From contig JAKZAN010000074.1 of the NCBI GenBank assembly GCA_023053545.1, forward strand, positions 62,001-126,000: a stretch of 64,000 nt of DNA, given 5' to 3'. The notes beneath the pieces were generated by a model. That model was not told the DNA's origin and ran no database searches. It worked only from the letters and a program-made list of their open reading frames with translations. This DNA is from Lepidurus packardi. Its lineage: Eukaryota > Arthropoda > Branchiopoda > Notostraca > Triopsidae. Positions 33,201 through 46,000 of the stretch are shown here, piece by piece. The position numbers and the translations under genes are program-made. Numbering within the stretch: the first letter of the stretch is position 1; the number at the start of each line of letters is the position of its first letter.

Positions 33201-34101
33201 CGTTCTCCTTCACAGGAATCGACTATTTCGGGCCTTTCTTCGTACCTGTCCGCAGAAGTTCAGAAAAACGCTGGGTGTGTCTTTACACCTGCTTAACGAC
33301 ACGCGCTGTTCATTTGGAAATAGCGCGAACCTTAGACACTGACTCTTTCCTCATGAGTTTTCGGCGTTTTGTAGCAAGAAGAGGTGTTCCAGCCGTTTGA
33401 TACAGCGACAATGGTACCAATCTTGTATCAGGATGTCAAGAATTGAAGAAAGGCATCGAAGCCTTAAATACCACTAAGATAGCAGACGCCATGGCTGTCA
33501 AGAAAATCGAGTGGCACTTATCTCCGCCGTCCACTCCTCATTTCGGTGGTGCGTGGGAACGCTTAATTCAATCCGCAAAATCGGCGCTGAAGAAAGTGCT
33601 TGGAACTCGAAGCGTCAACGAAGAGATTTTGCACACTGTGCTGGTTGAAGTAGAAGCGCTATTAAACGGCAGGCCCCTTACTCATCTGAGTGTCAACCCT
33701 ACTGATCCAGAACCCCTCACCCCTAATCATTTCTTACTAGGTAGAGCGCATCCTAATCTTCCACCCGACATCATAAGCCCAGCCGAAGAATGTTCCCGAA
33801 AAAGGTGGAGAGCTGCTCAAGCCACAGTGAACCACTTTTGGGCTAGATGGATGCGAGAATACCTTCCCTACTTAATAGAGAGAAGAAAGTGGTCACGACC
33901 AGATCGGAACATCCAAGTGGACGACGTCGTCTTAATAGCGGACAACCAGACACCGCGTGGATACTGGCCTGTCGACAGAGTTACCAAGACGCTACCTGGA
34001 CCCGATGGGATAGTGAGAGCTGCAGTCGTGAAAACCAAATCCGGTGAACTTACACGACCTGTAGTTAAACTGTGCATTATTGAAACAAATCCAGAGGTTT
34101 A
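30217..34101 (+). pseudogene. pol region of retroelement A, copy 2 (fossil)
   Basis: Protease (about 30217-30537), reverse transcriptase (about 30737-31987, FYVDNFLDS box), RNase H (about 32067-32547) and integrase (about 32837-34101, HFGGAWERLI signature) in BEL/Pao order, matching copy 1. Broken. Confidence 0.88.
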
Positions 34102-34126
34102 GCTGCAGCTAAACCTGGGCCGGCTA

Positions 34127-34391
34127 TGTCGCAGATGGAAACCGCGAGGGACACATGTTTAAACTTCCCGCGGTCCACTGTGACGTAACGGCCAATGGAG
34201 ACAACGGTCGCCCCCGTAGAGCCTGGGTTCGGGGCGAACGTTTTTTGTGTTCGTTGTTGGCTGAACAGAGTGAATGAATGTTAACCTTTTTGGCTCTTGT
34301 TTTTTTGGTGTATTTTCATTTAGTTAAAGATAATAAATTACTCTATTAAAAAGTATAGTTCCCTGTCATCGTAAGTGAATTATCGGTGACA
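34127..34391 (+). repeat. 3' LTR of retroelement A, copy 2
   Basis: 265 bp; same differences from the 5' LTR as in copy 1, which shows that LTR divergence predates the unit duplication. Confidence 0.92.
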
Positions 34392-36567
34392 GACTTAATT
34401 CATAATTACTGACTTAATTCATGAATTAATTACTTAATTAATAAATTAATGACTTAATTAAATAACTACGGACGTAATTCATGAATTACTGACCTATTTA
34501 ACGAATTTGTGACTTAATTCATGAATTACCTGACTTAATTCATGAACTACTGACTTAATTCATGAACTACTGACTTAATTCATGAATTACTGACTTAATT
34601 CATGAATTAATGACTTAATTCATGAATTAATGACTTAATTCATGAATTAATTACTTAATTCATGAATTACTGACTTAATTCATGTATTACTGAGTTAATT
34701 CATGAATTACTGTCTTAATTCATGAATTACTGACTTAATTCCTGAAATACTGACATAATTCATGAATTACTGACTTAATTCATGAAAAACTGACTTACTT
34801 CATGAAATACTGACTTAATTCATGAATTACTCACTTAGTTCATGAATTAATCACTTAATTCATTCATTTCTGACTTAATTCCTGAACTATTGACTTAATT
34901 CATGAATTACTGACTTATTTCATGAATAACTGACTTAATTCATGAATTACTCACTTAATTCATGCATTTCTGACTTAATTCTTGAACTATTGAATTAATT
35001 CATGAATTACTGACTTATTTCATGAATAACTGACTTAATTCATGAATTACTCACTTAATTCATGCATTTCTGACTTAATTCTTGAACTATTGACTTAATT
35101 CATGAATTACTGACTTATTTCATGAATAACTGACTTAATTAATGAATTCCTGACTTAAATTATGAATTACTGAAATAGTTAATGAATTAATGAATTGAAT
35201 CATAAATTACTGACTTATTTAAATAAGTACGGACTTAGTTCATAAATTACTGACTTAATTCATAAATTACAGAATTTATTCATGAATTAACTGACTTAAT
35301 TCACAAAATAATGACTTAATTCATGAACTACTGACTAATTCATGAATTACTGACTTAATTCATGAATTACGGACTTAATTCATGAATTAATGACTTAATT
35401 CATGAATTACTGATTTAATTCATGAATTACTGACTTAATTCATGAATTACTGACTTAATTCATGAATTACTGACTTAATTCATGAATTACTGACTTAATT
35501 CATGAAATACTGACTAACTTCATGAAATACTGGCTTAATTCATGAAATACTGACTTAATTCATGAACTACTTACTTAATTCACGAATTACTCAATAAATT
35601 CATGAATTACTCACTTAATTCATGAATTAATCACTTAATTCATGCATTTCTGACTTAATTCTTGAACTATTGAATTAATTCATGAATTACTGACTTATTT
35701 CATGAATAACTGACTTATTTAATGAATTCCTGACTTAAATAATGAATTACTGAAATAGTTAATGAATTAATGAATTGAATCATAGATTACTGACTTATTT
35801 AAATAACTACGGACTTAGTTCATAAATTACTGACTTAATTCATAAATTACAGACTTTATTCATGAATTAACTGACTTAATTCATGAACTACTGACTTAAT
35901 TCATGAACTACTAACTTAATTCATGAATTACTGACTTAATTCATGAATTACTGACTTAATTCATGAATTACTGACTTAATTCATGAATTACTGACTTAAT
36001 TCATAATTACTGACTTTATTCATGAAAAACTGTCTTAATTCATGAATTACTGACTTAATTAACTAATTACTGACTTAATTCATGAATTACTGACTTAATT
36101 CATGAAATACTGACTGAATTCACAAAATACTGACTTAATTCATGAACTACTGACTAATTCATGAATTACTGACTTAATTCATGAATTACTGACTTAATTC
36201 ATGAATTAGTGATTTAATTCATGAATTACTGACTTAATTAATGAATTCCTGACTTAATTCATGAATTCATGACTTAATTCATGAATTACTGACTTAATTC
36301 ATGAATTACTGACTTAATTAATGAATTGCTGACTTAATTCATGAATTACTGACTAAATATAGAATTACTGACTTAATTCATGAATTACTGACTTAATTAA
36401 TGAATTGCTGACTTACTTCATGAAATACTGACTTAATTCATGAAATACTGACTTAATTCATTAACTACTTACTTAATTCACGAATTAACACTTAATTCAT
36501 GAATTACTCACTTAATTCATGCATTTCTGACTTAATTCTTGAACTATTGACTTAATTCATGAATTAC
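34392..36567. repeat. Sat1 array between element A and sat2, unit 2
   Basis: Same 2,176-bp length and variant order as 9705-11880, including the three 100-bp sub-repeats. No gene. Confidence 0.94.
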
Positions 36568-36981
36568 AAGGAATTTCATTGAAATTTCAAGGAAATTTCA
36601 GCTAAAATTACAAGCAAATTTCAAGGAAATTTCAATGAAATTTCGGTTTAATTTCAATAAGATTTCGAGGAAATTTCAGGTAAAATTAGAAGCAAATTTC
36701 AAGGAAATTTCATTGAAATTTCAGGTAAAATTACAAGCATATTTCAACGAAATTTCAATGAAATTTCAGTGTAATTTCAATAAGATTTCGAGGAAATTTC
36801 AGCTAAAATTACAAGCAAATTTCATTGAAATTCCAAGGAAATTTCAAGGAAATTTCATTGAAATTTCAGGTAAAATTACAAGCATATTTCAACGAAATTT
36901 CAATAAGATTTCGAGGAAATTTCAGGTAAAATTACAAGCAAATTTCAATGAAATTTCATTGAAATTTCAGGTAAAATTACA
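36568..36981. repeat. Sat2 array, left part, unit 2
   Basis: 414 bp, copy of 11881-12294. Confidence 0.92.
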
Positions 36982-37331
36982 TGTCGTGAATTTCTAGAAT
37001 GTACTTTAAAATTACCCAGGTTCATATAATCTAATCGTTTGAAATTCCCGCCCCTTTGCTGTCCCTAGAGTCCCGAACCTCACCAAGGTTCGGAGGGTTT
37101 GCAGCCTTACTCCTTTGTTTTCAAGTTCCGTTTGTTTCTAGATAACTCTCGGACTCTGGCCCCCTCTCAGCCAGCGTGGCATGATAACGCACGTGTTATT
37201 CATCCACCAAGTGATATCAAATAAATTCGTTCAATCGTCAATGGGTCTTAAGTATCATTCATATATCCCACATCAGCACTAATCAAACACAACGCAGGAA
37301 TCATTACATTTATCCACCAAGATTAACGACA
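36982..37331 (+). repeat. 5' LTR of retroelement B, copy 2
   Basis: 350 bp, copy of 12295-12644. Confidence 0.93.
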
Positions 37332-37350
37332 ATTTGGTGCCGTGACCAGG

Positions 37351-38547
37351 ATGGGTCGAACGTCAGGACAACCTCTGGAAAGGTCCAAGACGAAGTCAAG
37401 ATTGCTGGAAAGAAGAATCGAGACCACACTAGACGACATTGAGCAACATGAAGGAGGAGAGCCAGAAGTCATGGATCAGCTGTACTCGATAGAAGCACAC
37501 CTCCAGGAACTGAAGCTAATTCATCGAGATATTGAAGAGAAAATACCGCTGTCCGAGCTAGAAGAAATCACTGAGAAGCAGCTAGATACGTTTAGTTCAT
37601 TTCAAATCAGGCTTATACAAGCCAAGCGACGACATTCCACTCAGTCCTCGAGCCCAACTAGTCAGCCGAGCCCTAATCCCCCCGATACCAGAAAACATTC
37701 CGTATTACCAAAGTTAAGTCTACCAACCTTTGAAGACGATATTTTGCAATGGGCAGAATTCTGGGACGCATTCACTGAAGTACACGAGAGCCCAGAGATA
37801 CCCGCCGCTCGCAAATTTAATTATTTGGCTGGGCAGCTCAAAGGAGCCTCTCTGAAAGTCATTGGTGGTCTTTCCCACACCTCGGCGAACTATCCCACGG
37901 CTGTGGAACTACTCAAAGATCGTTATGCGAAGCCACGTAAGGTGGTAAAGGCGCACATTCGGTCCCTTCTCTTTCTAAAGCAACCAGATCACTCAACATC
38001 CACACTTCGTTCCTTCCTAGAAATCATTTTGACTTCCGTCCGCGCTCTCGAAACCCTCGGGAAAAACTCTGAAGAATTCGGAGAATTCCTAGTTTGTATT
38101 CTGGAAGAGAAGTTGACTTCAATCACCATAAGCAACATGGCAAGATCGTTTGGTTCAACAGATTGGAATCTCGAACAATTCTGTACGCAGTTGAAGAACG
38201 AAATTGAAGTCCTGGAAACAAGTCCCACCTCGCCGTCCGCGAATTCAAGCAGAAAACCACCATCGAAGAACCAACCAACACCTCAATCCTCCGCTGCAGC
38301 TCTCAGTCTCGGTATCAAAGACAAGAGATGTCCGTTCTGCTCCGGTTCCCATTCCCCCGTTGCCTGTACGTCATACACCAACATGGAAGATAGGCTCAAA
38401 ATCGCAAAGGAGAAACGTCTTTGCTTTAATTGTCTAGCCGCGAGCGGACATTTGAAGGTCTCCGACTGTCCATCCAAATTTACGTGTCATCATTGCCACA
38501 AAAAACACCATACCAGTTTACACTCGCCGAAGAAGACACCTACGCAG
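37351..38547 (+). pseudogene. gag region of retroelement B, copy 2 (fossil)
   Basis: Copy of 12664-13860: coiled-coil-like N-terminus, DUF1759-like capsid, three Cys/His knuckles. Confidence 0.85.
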
Positions 38548-38676
38548 CCCAACGAGTCGACAACAGTGATGGTAACTGGTACAGTAAACTGCATACCAAA
38601 TGGATCATCCCTAATTCGTTCCATCGCTTGGATTGTTCGGTTTGTTGCGAACTGTCGTGGATCCGGACACTCCGGC

Positions 38677-40232
38677 CCCTTGTCAACTGAAGAACTAACC
38701 AACGCCGAGATCAAATTACTGTTCTACGTGCAAGCTCGCCACCTTTCAGCTGAATTGGATTACCTGAATAATCCCATGAAATCGAACATTCCTTCGCAAG
38801 TAAGAACTTTGGATTTGTTCCTGGATCAAAATGGACTAATTCGAAGTCGTGGACGCCTTTCAAACGCTTCACTTTCTCCAGATGCAAAGTATCCCATATT
38901 GATCCCGAAGACTTCACGTCTCGCCAGCTTGATTGTTCGACATTTTCATGCCGTTTCGTTCCATGCCGGAGTAAATACAACTGTTGCAAATCTACGAGAG
39001 AATTTCTGGATCCCCTCTGCTCGACAGGTTGCCAAGAGCACCTTGCGAAACTGCGTCACTTGTCGTAGACACACCGGTCTACCCTATCCTCAACCTGCTA
39101 CCGCTCCTCTCCCCGAGTTCAGAGTAGCTCCCGCACGCCCATTTGAAGTGTCTGGCGTCGACTTCGCCGGCCCTCTTTTCGTCCGGAACTCCAAATCTAA
39201 GTCAACAACGCCAGTGTACCTCTGCCTATTTACGTGTGCCAGCACACGCGCCGTACATCTGGAACTCGTAAGCGATCTGTCCACGAAGACCTTCCTCCTT
39301 GCGTTTCGCGTTTCGCCAGTTTATACGACTTTCCACGGTTAATGATGTCAGACAACGCCATGACCTTTGTTTCGGCCGCCAGTCAAGTCAAATTCCTCGC
39401 CACGGATTCAAATCTACATGATAATCTAGCCCAGTTTCATACCTCCTGGCAGTTTATCCCTAAACGCGCGCCGTGGTTTGGAGGAATATGGGAACGGTTA
39501 ATTGGCGTCACGAAATCACTCTTGCGAAAGACCTTGGGTCGTTCCCTACTCACCTTTGATGAACTCCGTACCGTTATTATGGAGATTACCACGATCCTGA
39601 ACGATCGACCTTTGACATATGTATCGTCAGACATCAGTGACGATAACGCTGTCACCCCTTCCACTCTCATTTTTGGACGTCGCATTCGTTCACCCATCTT
39701 TGCCAACCTGGAAACCACCACTCTGGACCCTACCTATAATGAATCAGTGCTTCCGAAACGTTTCGTTTTACAAAAACGGTTAATTTCGAAGTATTGGCAA
39801 CGCTGGAGCGACGAATATTTAAAGGCATTACGAGAATTTCACATCTGTCGTCCACAATCTGGAAATCGGACCATCCGAGTTGGTGATGTCGTCCTTATCC
39901 ATTCCGAGAAAAAGCGAATATATTGGCCTGTCGCGTACGTTGAAAAACTTCTTCCAGGTCCTGACGGGATTGTTCGTGCCGCAATCATTAGCACAGCAAA
40001 TGGAGTCACCAATCGACCAGTGACTAAGTTGTATCCTTTAGAAGTCAATCACCCCGTGATCGAAGAATCCGAGTCTATCCCTGCCCAGTTACCACAAGTT
40101 GAAGATCATTCACCTCCCCTACGCCGGAATCGAAGAGATGCCACTGAACGAGCCCTTGGAAGAATCCGTGAATGGATTAGATATGAAAGGGCGCCCGAGC
40201 AGCCCGGCCGGGAGGATGTCGTGAATTTCTAG
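38677..40232 (+). pseudogene. Integrase region of retroelement B, copy 2 (fossil)
   Basis: Copy of 13990-15545: H2C2-type part, FGGIWERLIG core signature, DUF5641-like end running 16 bp into the 3' LTR. Broken. Confidence 0.87.
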
Positions 40233-40566
40233 AATGTACTTTAAAATTACCCAGGTTCCTATAATCTAATCGTTTGAAATTCCCGCCCCTTTGCTGTCCC
40301 TAGAGTCCCGAACCTCACCAAGGTTCGGAGAGTTGGCAGCCTTACTCCTTTGTTTTCAAGTTCCGTTTGTTTCTAGATAACTCTCGGACTCTGGCCCCCT
40401 CTCAGCCAGCGTGGCATGATAACGCACGTGTTATTCATCCACCAAGTGATATCAAATAAATTCGTTCAATCGTCAATGGGTCTTAAGTATCATTCATATA
40501 TCCCACATCAGCACTAATCAAACACAACGCAGGAATCATTACATTTATACACCAAGATTAACGACA
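40217..40566 (+). repeat. 3' LTR of retroelement B, copy 2
   Basis: 350 bp, four differences from the 5' LTR; shares one base state with unit 3 against unit 1. Confidence 0.93.
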
Positions 40567-42397
40567 TTACAAGCATATTTCAACGAAATTTTAATGAAAT
40601 TTCAGGTAAAATTACAAGCATATTTCAACGAAATTTCAATGAAATTTCAGTGTAATTTCAATAAGATTTCGAGGAAATGTCAAGTAAAATTACAAGCAAA
40701 TTTCGAGGAAATTTCATTGAAATTTCAGGTAAAATTACAAGCATATTTCAACGAAATTTCAATGATATTTCAGTGTAATTTCAATAAGATTTCGAGGAAG
40801 TTTCAGGTAAAATTACAAGCAAATTTCAAGGAAATTTCATTGAAATTTCAGGTAAAATTAAAAGCATATTTCAACGAAATTTCAATGAAATTTCAGTGTA
40901 ATTTCAATAAGATTTTGAGGAAATTTCAGGTAAAATTACAAACAAATTCCAAGGAAATTTCATTGAAATTTCAGGTAAAATTACAAGCATATTTCAACGA
41001 AATTTCAATGAAATTTCAGTGTAATTTCAATAAGATTTCGAGGAAATTTCAGGTAAAATTACAAGCAAATTTCAAGGAAATTTCATTGAAATTTCAGGTA
41101 AAATTACAAGCATATTTCAACGAAATTTCAATGAAATTTCAGTGTAATTTCAATAAGATTTTGAGGAAATTTCAGGTAAAATTACAAGCAAATTTCAAGG
41201 AAATTTCATTGAAATTTCCGGTAAAATTACAAGCATATTTCAACGAAATTTCAATGAAATTTCAGTGTAATTTCAATAAGATTTCGAGGAAATTTCAGGT
41301 AAAATTACAAGCAAATTTCAAGGAAATTTCATTGAAATTTCAGGCAAAATTAAAGCATATTTCAACGAAATTTCAATGAAATTTCAGTGTAATTTCAATA
41401 GATTTCGAGGAAATTTCAGGTAAAATTACAAGCAAATTTCAGTGTAATTTCAATAAGATTTTGAGGAAATTTCAGGTAAAATTACAAGCAAATTTCAAGG
41501 AAATTTCATTGAAATTTCAGGCAAAATTAAAGCATATTTCAACGAAATTTCAATGAAATTTCAGTGTAATTTCAATAAGATTTCGAGGAAATTTCATTTA
41601 AAATTACAAGCAAATTTCAATGAAATTTCATTGAAATTTCAGGTAAAATTACAAGCATATTTCAACGAAATTTCAATGAAATTTCAGTGTAATTTCAATA
41701 AGATTTCAAGGAAATTTCAGGTAAAATTACAAGCAAATTTCAAGGAAATTTCATTGAAATTTCAAGTAAAATTACAAGCATATTTCAACGAAATTTCAAT
41801 GAAATTTCAGTGTAATTTCAATAAGATTTCGAGGAAATTTCAGGTAAAATTACAAACAAATTTCAAGGAAATTTCATTGAAATTTAAGGTAAAATTACAA
41901 GCATATTTCAACGAAATTTCAATGAAATTTCAGTGTAAATTCAATAAGATTTCGAGGAAATTTCAGGAAAAATTACAAGCAAATTTCAAGGAAATTTCAT
42001 TGAAATTTGAGGTAAAAATACAAGCATATTTCAACGAAATTTCAATGAAATTTCATTTAAAATTACAAGCATATTTCAACGTAATTTCAATGAAATTTCA
42101 CTGTAATTTCGATAAGATTTCGAGGAAATTTCATTGAAATTTCCGGTAAAATTACAAGCATATTTCAACGAAATTTCAATGAAATTTCAGTGTAATTTCA
42201 ATAAGATTTCGAGGAAATTTCAGGTAAAATTACAAGCAAATTTCAAGGAAATTTCATTGAAATTTCAGGCAAAATTAAAGCATATTTCAACGAAATTTCA
42301 ATGAAATTTCAGTGTAATTTCAATAGATTTCGAGGAAATTTCAGGTAAAATTACAAGCAAATTTCAAGGAAATTTCATTGAAATTTCAGGCAAAATT
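40567..42397. repeat. Sat2 array, right part, unit 2
   Basis: Same length (1,831 bp) and 123-bp period as 15880-17710. One substitution near 41218 (TTTCCGG instead of TTTCAGG) is shared with unit 3 and absent in unit 1. Confidence 0.93.
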
Positions 42398-42940
42398 CAC
42401 GAAACGCATTCACGAAATACTGACTTAATTCATGAACTACTGACTTAATTCATGAATTAGTTACTTAATTAATAAATTACTGACTTAATTCATAAATTAC
42501 TGACTTAATTCATAAATTACTGACTTAATTAAATAACTAAGGACTTAATTCATGAATTACTGACTTAATTCATGAATTACTGACTTAATTTATGAATTAT
42601 TGACTTCATTAATGAATTACCGACTTCATTAATCAATTCATGAATTACTGACTTAATTCATGAAATACTGACTTACTTCATGAAATACTGACTTAATTTA
42701 TGAATTATTGACTTCATTAATGAATTATCGACTTCATTAATCAATTCATGAATTACTGACTTAATTCATGAATGAAAGACTTAATTAATGAATTACTGAA
42801 TTAGTTCATGAATTACTGACTTAATTCATGAATTACTGACTTAATTCATGAATTACTGACTTAATTAATGAATTGCTGACTTACTTCATAAAATACTGAC
42901 TTAATTCATGAAGTACTGACTTAATTCATGAACTACTTAC
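42398..42940. repeat. Sat1 array after sat2, unit 2
   Basis: 543 bp, counterpart of 17711-18253. Confidence 0.92.
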
Positions 42941-43085
42941 TGTGATGACGCCACCTAACGGTGGCACATGTCCCCCCTCTCTCTCTCTTGTCTCGCCCCA
43001 GTGTCCACATCAGTTTAGCTACCCAGCCACTTTGTACTCAATTATAATACAAACTCCTCGTAATCTCGTATCCAACATCATCACA
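42941..43085. mobile_element. 145-bp TG...CA element, only copy in unit 2
   Basis: Same 145-bp element with CTTAC flanks. Upstream context matches copy 1 of unit 1; downstream context matches copy 4. Unit 2 therefore looks like the product of an exchange that removed, or never gained, the intervening copies. Confidence 0.85.
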
Positions 43086-46000
43086 CTTACTTAATTCACG
43101 AATTACTCACTTAATTCATGAATTACTCACTCATTTCATAAATTACTAACTTAATTCATAATTACAGACCTAATTCATGAATTACTGACTTAATTCATGA
43201 ATTACTGACTTAATTTATAATTACTGACCTAATTAACTACGGACTTAATTAATGAATTGCTGACTTACTTCATAAATTACTGACTTAATTCATGAATTAC
43301 TGACTTAATTCATGAATTACTGACTTAATTCATGAATTACTGACTTAATTCATGAATTACTGACTTAATTCATGAGTTACTGACTTAATTCATGAAATAC
43401 TGACTTAATTCACAAAATACTGACTTAATTCATGAACTACTTACTTAATTCACGAATTATTCACTTAATTCATGAATTACTCATTTAATTCATGAATTAC
43501 TCACTTAATTCATGCATTTCTGACTTAATTCTTGAACTATTGACTTAATTCATGAATTACTGACTTATTTCATAAATAACTGACTTAATTAATGAATTCC
43601 TGACTTAATTCCTGAATTAATGACTTAATTCATGAATTACTGACTTAATTCATGAATTACTGACTTAGTTCATGAATTACTGACTTAATTCATGAATTAC
43701 TGATTTAATTCATGAAATAATTACTTAATTCATAAATTACTGACTTAATTAAATAACTACGGACTTAATTAATGAATTGCTGACTTACTTCATAAAATAC
43801 TGACTTAATTCATGAAATACTGACTTAATTCATGAACTACTTACTTAATTCACGAATTACTCACTTAATTCATGAATTACTCACTCATTTAATAAATTAC
43901 TAACTTAATTCATAATTACTGACCTAATTCATGAATTACTGACTTAATTCATAATTACTGACCTAATTCATGAATTACTGACTTAATTCATGAATTACTG
44001 ACTTAATTAACTAATTACTGACTTAATTCATGAACTCCTGACTTAATTCATGAAATACTGACTTAATTCACGAAATACTGACTTAATTCATGAACTACTG
44101 ACTTAATTCATGAATTACTGACTTAATTCATGAATTACTGACTTAATTCATGAATTACTGACTTAATTCATGAATTACTGACTTAATTCATGAATTACTG
44201 ACTTAATTCATGAATTACTGACCTATTTAACGAATTTGTGACTTAATTCATGAAATACTGACTTACTTCATGAAATACTGACTTAATTCACGAAATACTG
44301 ACTTAATTCATGAACTACTGACTTAATTCATGAATTACTGACTTAATTCATGAATTACTGACTTAATTCATGAATTAATGACTTAATTCATGAATTACTG
44401 ACTTAATTCATGAATTACTGACTTAATTCATAATTACTGACTTAATTCATGAATTGCTGAATTAATTCATGAATTACTGACTTAATTAACTAATTACTGA
44501 CTAAATTCATGAATTACTGACTTAATTCATGAATTAATTACTTAATTAATAAATTACTGACTTAATTAAATAACTACGGACTTAATTCATGAATTACTTA
44601 CTTAATTCATGAATTACTGACCTATTAAACGAATTTGTGACTTAATTCATGAATTACTGACTTAATTCACGAGTTACTGACTTAATTCATGAAATACTGA
44701 CTTAATTCACAAAATACTGACTTAATTCATGAACTACTGACTTAATTCATGAATTACTGACTTAATTCATGAATTACTGACTTAATTCATGAATTACTGA
44801 CTTAATTAATGAATTGCTGACTTACTTCATGAAATACTGACTTAATTCATGAAATACTGACTTAATTCATGAACTACTTACTTAATTCACGAATTATTCA
44901 CTTAATTCATGAATTACTCATTTAATTCATGAATTACTCACTTAATTCATGCATTTCTGACTTAATTCTTGAACTATTGACTTAATTCATGAATTACTGA
45001 CTTATTTCATGAATAACTGACTTAATTAATGAATTCCTGACTTAAATAATGAATTACTGAAACATGAATTAATGAATTGAATCATAAATTACTGACTTAT
45101 TTAAATAACTACGGACTTAGTTCATAAATTACTGACCTAATTCATGAATTACTGACTTAATTCATAATTACTGACTTAATTAATGAATTCCTGACTTAAT
45201 TCCTGAATTAATGACTTAATTCATGAATTACTGACTTAATTCATGAATTACTGACTTAGTTCATGAATTACTGACTTAATTCATGAATTACTGATTTAAT
45301 TCATGAAATAATTACTTAATTCATAAATTACTGACTTAATTAAATAACTACGGACTTAATTAATGAATTGCTGACTTACTTCATAAAATACTGACTTAAT
45401 TCATGAAATACTGACTTAATTCATGAACTACTTACTTAATTCACGAATTACTCACTTAATTCATGAATTACTCACTCATTTAATAAATTACTAACTTAAT
45501 TCATAATTACTGACCTAATTCATGAATTACTGACTTAATTCATAATTACTGACCTAATTCATGAATTACTGACTTAATTCATGAATTACTGACTTAATTA
45601 ACTAATTACTGACTTAATTCATGAACTCCTGACTTAATTCATGAAATACTGACTTAATTCACGAAATACTGACTTAATTCATGAACTACTGACTTAATTC
45701 ATGAATTACTGACTTAATTCATGAATTACTGACTTAATTCATGAATTACTGACTTAATTCATGAATTACTGACTTAATTCATGAATTACTGACTTAATTC
45801 ATGAATTACTGACCTATTTAACGAATTTGTGACTTAATTCATGAAATACTGACTTACTTCATGAAATACTGACTTAATTCACGAAATACTGACTTAATTC
45901 ATGAACTACTGACTTAATTCATGAATTACTGACTTAATTCATGAATTACTGACTTAATTCATGAATTAATGACTTAATTCATGAATTACTGACTTAATTA

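Larger units (their letters stand above)
28000..34391 (+). mobile_element. Retroelement A, BEL/Pao, copy 2 (broken)
   Basis: Same 6,392-bp element as at 3313-9704, shifted by exactly 24,687 bp, with the same LTRs, tRNA-Gly-type primer site, gag and pol parts and the same flanking GACCT/GACTT. Because insertion site and breaks are shared, this is a duplicate made by amplification of the whole unit, not a separate insertion. Confidence 0.93.
36982..40566 (+). mobile_element. Retroelement B, BEL/Pao, copy 2 (broken, non-autonomous)
   Basis: Same 3,585-bp element as at 12295-15879 with the same TTACA target duplication, primer site (37335-37351), gag and integrase parts. Same insertion and same broken state, so a unit-level duplicate. 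Confidence 0.92.
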
